Shown piece by piece: positions 23,210-33,654 of a stretch of DNA of 64,000 nt. The stretch lies in the NCBI RefSeq assembly GCF_010183535.1, contig NC_071329.1, forward strand, positions 19,668,879 to 19,732,878, read 5' to 3'. The notes beneath the pieces were generated by a model. It was not told the DNA's origin, did no database searches, and worked only from the letters and a program-made list of their open reading frames with translations. The number at the start of each line of letters is the position of its first letter. Within the stretch, counting starts at the first letter, position 1. The DNA comes from Caenorhabditis remanei. Its lineage: Eukaryota; Nematoda; Chromadorea; Rhabditida; Rhabditidae. Both the position numbers and the translations under genes were made by a program.

Positions 23210-25633
23210 TTATCCTCCCGGAGGCGGTGGACACTGCACAATTTCGTACATCGGCGGAAGGTGTTTTATAATCGGGCATTCTCTTTGTTGTCCTCCATTA
23301 TCAGTCTGTAAATAACAATGACAGATAATAAATACTTGATGTCACTGTGATAAAAATTATAGTGTGACTTGTGCTCCGACCCACTCACCCCTCCAATGAC
23401 TCGTCGCATTTCGCATCCCTTATCACTTATTTTGTATAGTTTTTGGGAATTGGGAAGTTTGTAGCACATCTGAAATTCGTGGAAAATTGGGAAATAATAA
23501 AAGTATCTCAAGTTCACATTTTTATGATTCCTTGAACAAAACGGAGCAGTTTTAAAATTGGGTTTCGTAGCCTCCGTAAATCTGATGAACTCATGACACG
23601 ACTTTTCCAAAAATACACAGCCAAAATTCCTTCCATATGAGTATTGGTCGGCTTCCGGTGTGATATAAGTGCGGTTGATATGATACCACTGTCTGGAAGT
23701 TTTTGTTGGGACATATCTTGATTAGAAATACTTACTGGTCCCCATTATATGTCCTCTCAATAATTCCAACTGATATCCAGCTGAATATGTTTCCAGAAGG
23801 TTCCAAATGAGTGGTCATCAGTTCGTTCTAAAAATAAAGTAGTTACATAGCCAACAAAGGTATAATATTCTTTAAATGCATAATTTTTAAAAACATTTTA
23901 ACAACCCTCTCCAACTTACCCCAAAAACATACTCATTTAAATGATTTTTTCTCTCTCCATCTGCCGGTATTCCCTTCATGTTTGAACACCCAAAATGCTC
24001 CTTTCCTGCCTTTAAAGCAAAATTATCGAAATCCAAAAAGTGTCTGTTTTCCGGATGTCCCACTCCGTTGGCGCCATGCCATGTCATTTTTTCAGATGGT
24101 TTATCGGTAAGACCTGTCTTATCTACTATCAAACCGTAACCCAGTCCGTGAAGAGTTTCATGACGGAAAAGGTCGTAGTAGAATCTGGAGTCCAATTGTG
24201 AATTCTGATGACGTGGATTGTTTTGAAGACAAATAGACATAACAGCGAGGGGAGGTCTGTAAGGAAATTTTAGACACCGAATAATTCACTATCATACCTA
24301 GTGTCCGGTAGCAACACTATTGGTAATGCTTCTGCTAACAAATCTGGTTCTCGGGCGCATCGTCTAGGGTCCTGAGCAACTATGAATACAGTGAAATCGG
24401 AAATTTCTAGCAGACTTTTGAGGCCTTTGATTCTTATGTTCTGACGGTGTAGTGGAGTCTGAACTAGTTAACAAAGGTTTTTCTAATTCAATTTATTACC
24501 AACCTGAACGAGAACACTACTGAATTTTTGATATTCCGGAATTCTTTCATAGATATCGCTGATTTGTACAGGATGAGAGGATTTATGAACAAGAAATGCG
24601 GATTGGAACCAATTCAGGGAGTTTTGGAGTTGACTCTGAAAATGAAAGCATTGCCAAGTCTGGCTGTGCTGTTCTGGGTAAGTCTTTTCTATTTTTCTGA
24701 AATATATAGGCTCTCCACATTTACCCTGAACAGGTTAAGAGCAAAATTGCTCCTTACTAGGGAGGCCAGTGTGGAGTTATTGAACGTAATTAATATCGTT
24801 TGAAAACTGAGAAAACGTTGATTCTAAATAAATAAATAAATAAATATATATATATTCAGTTTAGGCCCTTGAAGTCTGGTATTTAGTTTTCAGACAGTTA
24901 CTGTGAAAAAAAACGTTTACCAAACTTTATTTTTTCACAGTAGAAAGCGTTGAAAAAAAAAACGCGAAACTTTTTTTGTACAAACATTTTTTTGGAGACT
25001 TTTGTGCCTAAGGCTGAGCCAAAAACACATATTTTGTGTCTATCTGTCTATCGGTGTGTTTGAATGTCTAAATGTCAAAAAATTCCAAAATTAGGTTATG
25101 TTTCCCGAAAGTTACAAAGCTTTGCAAAAAAAATTGCAAACATTTTTTGCGTGTCAGAAAGAGAATCTATCAATTTTGCTGAATTTTAACATTGTTTTTA
25201 GAATCAGCGTTTTCTCAGCTTTCCAATAATATAGATCATGTTCCGTATCTCTACACTGACTCCATGACCTTCCCTAGTTAGGTAAAGGACAAACTACTCA
25301 AGTTTTTTTAGAAATATGGAAACCGCATGTTCCATACATATGATATAACTTGTTCTTACTACCACATTCTTATCATCCTCCTCTCCCATTCGTCAGTTGC
25401 CATAAATGACCAAGTAACCAGTTTCCTTCTTATCACTCCACACTAGTCTCCCCCATCTGATAACATAACATTTCCTTGACTAGCATAGACCAGTTCTTAT
25501 TAAACTAGTTGGTTCGTACCTGCATCTCTGGTTCCAAACTTCCATAACCACTGACCACCGCTATTTTCATGGGTGTCAGGGACCCATGTGCTGACAGAAA
25601 GTAGGTCAGAAAATATATCAGTAGAGCTTGCAT
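23210..25633 (-). CDS. Leishmanolysin-like zinc metallopeptidase (family M8)
   Basis: Eight exons: 25633-25520, 24635-24504, 24458-24298, 24256-23920, 23827-23736, 23692-23518, 23469-23389 and 23305-23210, giving 395 aa. A signal peptide (MQALLIYFLTYFLSAHG) is followed by the M8 zinc motif HETLHGLGYG at about residue 168. Some 70 residues later comes NHLNEYVFGNELMTTH, which supplies the third zinc-binding His and the NELMT Met-turn; the long spacer between them is diagnostic of M8. The segment before the zinc site (RPPLAVMSICLQN) fits the family's strand. Cys-rich C-terminal exons end in QCPPPPGG without a membrane helix, so a soluble secreted enzyme is likely. Intron 1 (0.88 kb) contains a MITE at about 24757-25281. 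It is shorter than full leishmanolysins. Confidence 0.85.
24757..25281. mobile_element. MITE with ~90-bp imperfect terminal inverted repeats, in an intron
   Basis: The left end CTAGGGAGGCCAGTGTGGAG and the right end, whose complement reads CTAGGGAAGGTCATGGAG, are inverted relative to each other. The inner arms also match: ACTGAGAAAACGTTGATTCTAAA on the left against TTTAGAATCAGCGTTTTCTCAG on the right. The ~525-bp body is AT-rich and non-coding. A solo end of the same family lies at 41538-41613, and the element at 30490-30932 has related termini (CTAGGGAAGTCTGTGGAG). It sits in intron 1 of the M8 peptidase gene and so is spliced out. Confidence 0.75.
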
Positions 25634-25813
25634 GAGGAAATGAAGGCTGTGGGATGTTAATGTTTTTTTATGGGATATTTGATTTTGTTGTGTTTCAGAC
25701 AATGCGCTCTTGGGAACGAAAACATTGAAAATGACTCATTTTATTTTCCCAAAAAGGGCTGAAAGACACACAAAATGGCACAAAAAAGGTGTGTTGCATG
25801 ACACCCCCATGAC

Positions 25814-27297
25814 TTAATATCCAGGGGCGGTACGTGGTGGTGGACAGTGATCGCATCCTCCTCCGGATCCTGGTGCTCCTGCCTCTCCAGGTGATCCTGG
25901 TGCTCCAGCGTTTCCTGGTGCTCCGTCCGGTCCAGCGTCTCCAGCTGGTCCTGGTGGTCCTGGCTCGGAAGCTCCGGCAGATCCTGGGTTTCCTGCTGGT
26001 CCTGGTGGTCCGGCTGGTCCTGGGTTTCCAGCTGGTCCTGGGGTTCCTGGAGTCTCGGTGACTTGTCCTGGAGCTCCTGGGTTTCCTGGTGCTCCTGGGG
26101 CTCCGTCGTTTCCGGCTGGTCCTGGTGGTCCTGGTGGTCCGGCTGGTCCCTCGCCTCCTCCTGATGGAGTGTTTCCTGGAGCTCCGGCTGGTCCTGGTGG
26201 TCCAGCTGGTCCTGGTCCTCCGGCTGGTCCGGCTGGTCCTGGTGGGCAGTCAAAGCAGAAATCGGCGGCGGTTGGAGCGGCAGCGGCCTCGGCGTCAGAT
26301 CCAGCTTGTCCTGGGTTTCCAGCCTTTCCGTCCTCTCCTGGGTTTCCGTCTTTTCCTGGTGCTCCGGCTGGTCCAGCGGCTCCGATTCCGCAAGAGCAGC
26401 ATGATCCTCCGGCGGATCCTCCGCCTCCTCCCTCGGAGTATCCTCCACGACGAGAACGGGTGTCTCTCTTGATACGAGAGTCAACTCCCTTCACTGTCTC
26501 GAACTGAAAATAATTGTTTTTTTCTGAAATCTCTAATCAAAAATGGAAAATGGAAAATTTTCGTCTGTATCTTTAATTTTAAGAAAATGAATATAAATAT
26601 AAATCTAACCTTAAATAGAAATTTCGAAAAACTGTTTTCAAAAATGTCGCTTTGAGTTCTGGTTAATTATTGAGTGGATAATTGGAATATCTTTTTTCAT
26701 GGTAATTAATTTCACAAACTCACTCTGTGGAACTCATCCCAGAGTCCGTCGGTTCGGTGCTTACAGAATTCGACCTGTAAATAATATTCATAAAAAATTC
26801 ATTCATTTCATTGATATGCTTTACCTCATTCTGAAGGGAAGATTGAACGTGTTGCATGTAGTTGTAGAGCATTGGCACGGCAATGATGGCGGTCAGGGTG
26901 GCGATGGTCGACACCGAGATTCCTAGAAATAGTTTGATAAGGAAAACTAGCTGGGAATAAGGAATAATAACATTTAAATTAATTTAAGTTTTTTAAAAAG
27001 AAATATTACTAGAGGAAAAAAATCCAGTTTTCTAAATCACAGAAAAACTGAAAATAATGAAAATTTTAGTTATTTCAGAAAAGTTATACTATGATAGTGT
27101 CAAAGCTAAATTTTTCAGAAAATGTTCAGAGAACAAATAGATTTTCAAATAAGAGAAAATAAAAGAAAACGGAGAAAAATCAGCTTAATATAAAGATAAT
27201 TTTTAAAAGAAATAAACTTTTAATTCCGAAAAAACATACCAAAGAAAGCGAGTTTCTTGAGGCTCTCAGCCTCGGCAATCTTCTGTTTCTCTTCCAT
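25814..27297 (-). CDS. Cuticle collagen
   Basis: Exons are 27297-27240, 26922-26825, 26774-26724 and 26503-25814, giving 298 aa. The N-terminus has a conserved leader ([16 protein letters not shown]) and a hydrophobic signal-anchor ([19 protein letters not shown]). After that come the usual linker and a furin-type site DSRIKRD near the start of exon 4, where cuticle collagens are cleaved. The triple-helical part is Gly-X-Y repeats broken by short interruptions and flanked by Cys motifs ([15 protein letters not shown] and CDHCPPP), which form inter-chain disulfides. It ends PPRTAPGY. Length and plan are typical of nematode cuticular collagens; I cannot assign a specific col gene. Expression in hypodermis before a moult is expected from the family. 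Confidence 0.95.
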
Positions 27298-28660
27298 GAT
27301 TACTGTGGGTTGTGTGTTTAAGGGTATGGTCTACAATCAAACGAAAGCAGACGAACGAATGGCATAATGTCTTCGAACATCTTATATATGATCCGAATAA
27401 GGCGACGGAACTTGTCATCCTCCTCCCCCTCGCCGTTAACTTGTTATTTTTGTATTTTTCTTCACTGCCTCCTTTTCTTGTACGCGTACTAGTTGGTTAG
27501 TTAGTTAGTCAGTTTGGAAAGAGAAGGGGGACAACGGATGAGAAGATGATAGGCATCTTTATTTGGGGGAGAAGAAGGGCAGATGATGATAGAAAATTAG
27601 TGTATTTGTTTTTTATTAATTCAAGTGGAAATGCCTGTGGACATACATGTGTGTGTGTGTGTGTGAGTGTGGGGGGATAAAGATCTGTTAAACTTTGCAT
27701 ACAGAAATCAAACAACACAATATATGCAGAGAATGGTTTATGTAAGAAAACAATAATCAGGGGTATATGACAAGTTGAGAATCAAAAACTTATAAATTAA
27801 TTGCCATTTTTTTTAAATTCTTAAGTTTTCCAGATTTTTCAGAACATTTTTTCAGAACTATACAAGTGAATTTCATGCTTTCTAGTGTTCATCTTCTATT
27901 TGCAATACGGCGTTATTGTTACCGTTTAACAATTTTTCAGTTCTAATCTGTTGACATTTCGATTCTGAAAGACTACAGTTGTCAAGATTTCCAGTCATTG
28001 TACCCGAATAATGTATTTTTTTTGTAAATCAGCTACCAAGCTACTGTCTACACCAATTATCTTATTGTTTCAGTTTGCGCACATAAAACTGAACAACACA
28101 ATTGCAAATTCATTTTTTCTCTTGAATTTTAGTTTTTCTCAATATTTAATGCTTTCCGCTTCAGAATATCTTATCATCAAAGATCTTCTATGATTTCATA
28201 TCCATAATATTACTTATCGACTTCTCCGATACTATATCAATATCAGTTCCAGTGTTCTGATCAAATTAGTTCTCCCCACCCAGCAAACCAGTATACTTAT
28301 CAATACATGTGTCCTGTGTTTTCATCTGAAACCAATAATCTAATTTCCGAAATTCTTACTTTCCCAAAATCTAGAATTTTCTGAATTTCTAATCAAGAGG
28401 AACGTGTTCTCCCATTTGTTCGATGTCTCAAGAAAAATGAAAGTGAAAAGTGATATGGAGAGAGAGAGAAAAGGGGAAACTACTATTGCTTGGTATGGGT
28501 GATAACAATAAAACAATTCTGTCCTCCTCCTTGTTTTGATAGTGACCAGTTTTCTTTTTGCAGGAAAATAAGGGAAAAAAGGGGTTTATTACTGTTTTAT
28601 GAGTGGCTAGGGGCAACGAAAAGGTTCGGAACAATACATAGAACTCAAAAATATGAACAA
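27298..28660. other. Intergenic region upstream of the collagen gene
   Basis: This 1.36-kb gap holds the collagen promoter and the 3' flank of the minus-strand coiled-coil gene. A short (GT)n tract lies near 27650-27666. TTAGTTAGTTAGTCAGT repeats are seen near 27493-27512. No supported open frame with a domain is present. Confidence 0.45.
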
Positions 28661-31067
28661 TTATAATAAGTTATTCTGATAAAATCGTGGCTCAGGAATA
28701 TTCGAATAGCTCTCGGGCTTAGCCCTCGCCAAAATACTCCGCAGTTTAGTTGTAGTATGCACATCGAACCCGTTAACAGAAGAGTATGCCTCCCGGATTG
28801 CTCTTACTGGGTCAGCACAAGAAGAGTACTGAAAATGACAATTTCAAAAACAATTGAAGTTTGTTTATCTCACCTCAAAGTTATCAATAGACTCCAGAAT
28901 GTTGAAAAACTTATCGCAAATTGAGACAAAGTTTACCATTAGAAGTTTCAGAAAAATCTTGTCTTCGTGAACTTCAGAGTATTGTTTAGCCACCTGCCAA
29001 GCTTTGTACATAATACTGTACGCAGAAAACGTGGAGCAATGAAGATTATTGAGCTCGTACTGAAAATGAAAAATGTCTCGCTCAGATAGTTATATCTTAT
29101 CTGTGTACTTCCATCTCACTCCTCGATGTTTCATACACCATTGTGTTCTCAAAATTTGAAAATTGCATTTTCGCTCCAGCAATCGTTTTCTGCAGCATTT
29201 GCAACCAATCCGACCATTCTTTTTCTTTGACATCAAAACTTAGTTTCAAGATGAGACACTGGATCACTGTATCGGTGACTTGCTGGAATCGAATGAATGC
29301 TTCTTCTTCACGACGCTTGGTTTCTTGCTGACAATGAGAATAAAAATGATTTCAGAACTCCGCTTATTTCTACTAACCTGATAGCTCTCCCTTTCCTCTC
29401 GTTTTTCCCTTATTTTTTGTTCGTTCTCTCTCCTCTGCTCTTCCAATCTGTGGAGATAGGTCTCAGATTTTTTCTGGCCACCTTCAAAAATTTTTTTCCA
29501 TTCTTCTTCTCCATTAGTCTGGATAGCTAATTTCTGCCTGTTGTGATGAACCAGAGCCAACTGTTCTTTTTCATTATCTATCTTATCTTTCATCGTTTTT
29601 TCTTCCAGTTTCTTTTTATCTATTTCGGTTTGTGCAGTAAATTTGTTGTTAATTTCAGAAGCGACATTTTCGGTTTCTTGGCCTAAAGTTTGTGGGATTT
29701 TATGCTTTAAATGATAAAAATCTAACCGCAAGTACTCGGCACTGCTGTTGGGGCTATCCATGCAGTAACTGCAGAACATGCTTCTTGAATCCGTGCGAGC
29801 ATACCAGTCATGTTCTGGAAAAAGATATTGAAAACTATTTATTTAAAGTTATCACCTCCTCTTCTGACGGTACTTCTGTCAGGTTATCATTCATGAATTT
29901 TTCGTCCTTATCGATGGGTACAGCGGGCGTAATGGATAGAGATTCAGGAGGTTCAAGGCTGTCCGAAGATATAGAACCATTTGGTTCTTCCTCAAGAATA
30001 GGATTTACGACAGTTCCAGCGGAATAATCCGTTACTGGTGGAAAAGCTGCATCGTACTTCGCTTCTATTGCTTTAATGTTTGCTGTGTGAAACAAAAATA
30101 CACGCATTATCTCCCAGAATACATCCAGTTGGTTTCCTCTCATTGAATTCAGTCCATTTTTAAGTTTTTGGAAAGATTCTGAATTCCTCTTATTTTTGAA
30201 ATTACGATCCTTAATAAGCTTCTCTTTTTTTTCAGCTAACGATGAAGATTCTGGAAGAAGCAAAGAAAAAATTATAATCAACAAACTATTTCTGAAACTC
30301 ACTTGAATTCAACTGCTTTGTTTTCTCTTCAAGTTTTTTGTCGTTTTTTGAATTGACTGGCCTTGTTTCTTGATTTTTTATATAATCCTCAACTTCCTTC
30401 TCCAGTTTTTCAATACTGTTATGAAGGTCACGTACCATGTTCAAATCCTGCAACAATTAATAATGTAAAAGATTCATTGGTGCTGACTAGGGAAGTCTGT
30501 GGAGACGCGGCTTTCGATCGATCTATAAAATTGGTTATAGGTATTCTCGACTACGGGGAGTCCATTTCTGCAGTCAAAACCTGCTGAATGTCTCTGCGAG
30601 CCAAGTTTTGAGCTCTCAAACTTTCCATGTGGTCAATATTTTTTTCTGAATCGGCCGCACATACGCCACCGTTCGGTCCCATGTGTGTTCCCCAATGGTT
30701 AACCTGTGTTTATACGTTGCAAAATGAGAAAATTTTACGTATACTATTTCCCTATTTTCAATTTTGTGTGAAAACGCTTAACTATGTGAAAAGTTTGAGA
30801 GCTCATAACTCGGCTCGCAGAGACATTTAACAGGTTTTGACCACAGAAATGGACTCTCCGTAGTCGAAAGTACCTACATATAACCACATTTATAGATTGT
30901 TTGAAAGTGGCGTCTCCAAAGACTTCCGTTGTGAGGGTTTTAAGAGCAAGAAACGTTCAAAGCAATCTTACCTTCTCAAAGTTTCTGTGCCACGACTCCG
31001 CAGCACGTGTCCAGTTTTTGCAATCATCAGCAATATAATTACAAGTTTTTTCGAAAAACTTCGACAT
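28661..31067 (-). CDS. Coiled-coil protein of unknown function, eight exons
   Basis: Exons are 31067-30972, 30447-30303, 30250-29856, 29814-29727, 29682-29378, 29327-29109, 29059-28874 and 28828-28661, giving 533 aa. I do not recognise the family. The protein has a short N-terminal helix (MSKFFEKTCNYIADDCKNW), charged coiled-coil segments in exons 2 and 5 (KKLEEKTMKDK; RRENEQKIREKREERESYQ) and a helical, less charged C-terminal third. The plan resembles the three plus-strand genes that follow, so all four may be paralogues. Intron 1 holds a MITE at 30490-30932. The exon 6 donor is uncertain: GTACAC at 29108 keeps frame, whereas the better-looking GTGAGA at 29119 does not. An AG acceptor sits a few bases before the ATG. 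Confidence 0.7.
30490..30932. mobile_element. MITE with ~140-bp terminal inverted repeats, in an intron
   Basis: The left arm (CTAGGGAAGTCTGTGGAGAC onward) and the right arm are near-complements over about 140 bp. Shared blocks include GACTACGG(G/A)GAGTCCATTTCTG, GTCAAAACCTG and TGTCTCTGCGAGCC, followed by GAGCTCTCAAACTTT. The ~150-bp centre is unique and non-coding. The element lies wholly within intron 1 of the minus-strand coiled-coil gene. The CTAGGGAAG terminus relates it to the element at 24757-25281. Confidence 0.82.
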
Positions 31068-31468
31068 ATTCCTGCAAAATAGTAATTACTGAAGTTTTAT
31101 TCAATAATGACAAATAGTGAATTTCTTTTATTTTCTACCAGGTCGCGAAATATCAGATAACATTATTGCTCACTACTAACTAGTAGATTTTTGTTTGATA
31201 ACAGCAATTCAGGTGTAAACAGGACACAAAATTTACTGATAAAGACAGGGAAATTTCACTATGATTTTGTTTCATGTTTACAATTATAACATGTCCATGA
31301 CATGATTTAACAGTGAGCAATAAAATCGTAAACAAGGCTGAGGAAAAAAGGGCGTGGCTATATGAATACCAGAGAAAATAAAAAGAGATGCATTTCAATG
31401 CTTTATTGTTTCTCTCTGGCGTTTAATTTTCTAATTTCAACTTGAAATTAACTCATTATTTTTCAGAG
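31068..31468. promoter_or_regulatory. Divergent promoter region between coiled-coil genes
   Basis: About 400 bp separate the ATG of the minus-strand coiled-coil gene from the ATG of the first plus-strand coiled-coil gene, so both promoters must lie here. The region is AT-rich. A GGGCGTGGC box lies near 31350. Acceptor-like TTTCAG sits immediately before the plus-strand start, and TTGCAG before the minus-strand start. Confidence 0.5.
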
Positions 31469-33496
31469 ATGGGACTGTTCGGTGAGACCGACGATGAGCT
31501 TGCTGAACGGCTGAAAAATGAACGGCGCGCCAAATTGATCGAGCTCCGAGATCAAACCAGAGAAAAAATTAAGTGAGTTGACAATAAAAATCCCGAAATA
31601 CTTAAACTGTTTATTCCAGAGCTTTTGAAAACCATTTCTCCAAAAAATGTGAAGAGGAGCGAACTGAAATGATTGAGACTAAGAAGAAGCAGATCAATGA
31701 TTTGAGAGATGAAACTGAAGATCAACTCAGAAGTGAGTTTTTGTAGTTCGCTTTCAAAACACTTTTCATAGTTTTCAGAGATCGAAGAACTCATTTCTGC
31801 TGAAAATGAAGGGCTGTTAACACAACAAAATGCAATTTTGAACCAAGCAGAGAATGCTTTGGAACAAGCAGCTTTGAAATTGAAAGAAAATATAGCGGAT
31901 ATCATTAAAAATTGGGATGTACAAGGATTTGAAATGGATCAGGTACTTTTTGAAACTTCTTGTGATGAGACTTTCACTGTTTTAAGTAGTTTTCATTTAG
32001 GGTTGAGTTCTTGCTTGTTGAAATATAAATATATATTCGTGGGACAGTTAGTTGTACTACTATGACACACTCTCAAAGGTGGGCATTTTTAATTGAAAAT
32101 GGTAAAGTATGATTTTTTTTGGCCGGTACTGTATAATACCATGATCTGAAATGTATCGCAATACATTTATCGTGTTCTTTGGTTTTTCTCCATCATCAAT
32201 GTTTTTATTTTAACAATAGCAATGTGCGTGTGAATTTTAACATTAGCAATACGACGCTACTCTTCAATCCTCATTTTTTAGAAAAGGACAAAGATCAAAA
32301 CTATGAAACATACCTATGTACATATCATATCATGAGCAGAACATATGAGTCTTAGAACGCATTTGTTTTATAATTGTGTAACTATCAACTTGGGGTCATC
32401 GGAACTTGTGAAGAAATCTTTCTCTTATTTTCAAACTGTTTAATTTCATTTGATCAAATTTTTAAAGTTTTTTTCAGAAACTAGAAGATCAAGAGTCTGG
32501 CCTGGAGCTAGCTCGCCAGAAGAATCAAATTGATCAAATCCAGGGAACCCGAGAAAATGAGCAATTCAGAAGTGAAAAAGTGGCAGAGCAAGAATCTGAA
32601 GACAAATCGAATTTTGAGGAAATTCGTCGACAATGCAAGGATAACACGGAAAAAGAAATGCAGTTGAAGAAAGAACTAGTGAAAAAACAAAAAGACGGTG
32701 CTAAATTAGTAAGTGACGATAGTTGTCAATTATAGAAAAGTTTGAATTTCAGGAAAAGAAACGACAAAAAAAGTTAATGGCATGCAAACTATCCGCACAT
32801 AAAACGTTGAACCAAATCAAGCAAGCCGAAATTCAAAGTGATTCTACTAACGCATTGCATCAAGGAATCACCGATATGAAACTAATAAAAAATGGGATCC
32901 AAGGAACACTAGATCAATGCTACCGGTATCTGGTAAAGGATTTCGAATGGGATAAAGAAGCGAGGGATTCTGCAATCAAATATTTTGGAGTCCTGGCAAC
33001 TCGACTACAATCTCTGTCTGTTCATATTGTGAATATGCAACAGATGATATCTGATATTGAGAATGACACGGAAAGGGAGAAAAGAGAGAAGGAGATTGAG
33101 GATATCAATGGAAATGTGTCACAGAGCGGATCTTGTATTGTAACGTTTTCTAGTCAATTGGTGGTAAGTGTTTTGTCAGTAAAAATAGAATTTGCCGGTT
33201 AAAAAAACAAAATCTAAGAAAGTTTGAACTCAACTCCTATGCCTAGGCGTAACGCTGACTTTCACATCATAAATAACGCTGTTCCAGAGCGGGAAGACTG
33301 ATTGGGATGAGGATCGAGCAACAAAATTTAATGATTTGATGAAGAAAATCACCTCTGGGGTATGTCCACTAATTCTGTACCTAGTTTTTATGAAGGAATT
33401 TCCCAGATTGACAAAGTCAGATTACCGCCCTCTGGTCATTTGCAACTGAACCGTCAGTTGAAAGCTGCTTCAACAAGCAATTCGATTACATTTTAA
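31469..33496 (+). CDS. Coiled-coil protein of unknown function (cluster member 2), seven exons
   Basis: Exons are 31469-31572, 31620-31732, 31779-31942, 32478-32708, 32753-33163, 33288-33359 and 33407-33496, giving 394 aa. The first 220 residues are charged heptad-rich helix (DELAERLKNERRAKLIELRD; KKCEEERTEMIETKKKQ). Exon 5 is a less charged helical domain containing DQCYRYLVKDFEWDKEARD, comparable in position to the FRRQC and FRRDC segments of the next two genes. The C-terminus is short and Ser-rich. Intron 3 (535 bp) carries a relic of the transposon seen complete at 63471-63924. No known domain is recognised. Confidence 0.75.
32040..32137. mobile_element. Relic end of the TACAGTACCGG TIR element, in an intron
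   Basis: The string ACACACTCTCAAAGGTGGGCATTTTTAATTG through to GGCCGGTACTGTA matches the right end of the 63471-63924 element (GACGCACTCTCAAAGTTGG...GGACCGGTACTGTA). Only the right terminus is clear. It lies in intron 3 of the 31469-33496 gene. Confidence 0.65.
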
Positions 33497-33654
33497 CGTA
33501 TTAAATTAATTTTTGCCTCTAGAAGTGAACAAATATATATTGTATCATTTTTTATTTAATTCCGTTTTTATTATTGGGTTAACTTCCCATCTTACTTTGT
33601 GTTTAGTTTATAGGCTTTTCTTTATTTCAAATTCAGGTCTTCATCTTTTTCAAA

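Noticed and set aside
24528..24803. Plus-strand 91-codon open frame
   Set aside because: Antisense to exon 2 of the metallopeptidase and the end of an intronic MITE.
25834..26507. Plus-strand and alternate minus-frame open frames over the collagen exon
   Set aside because: Shadow frames of a Gly-X-Y repeat; only one minus frame joins the conserved N-terminal exons.
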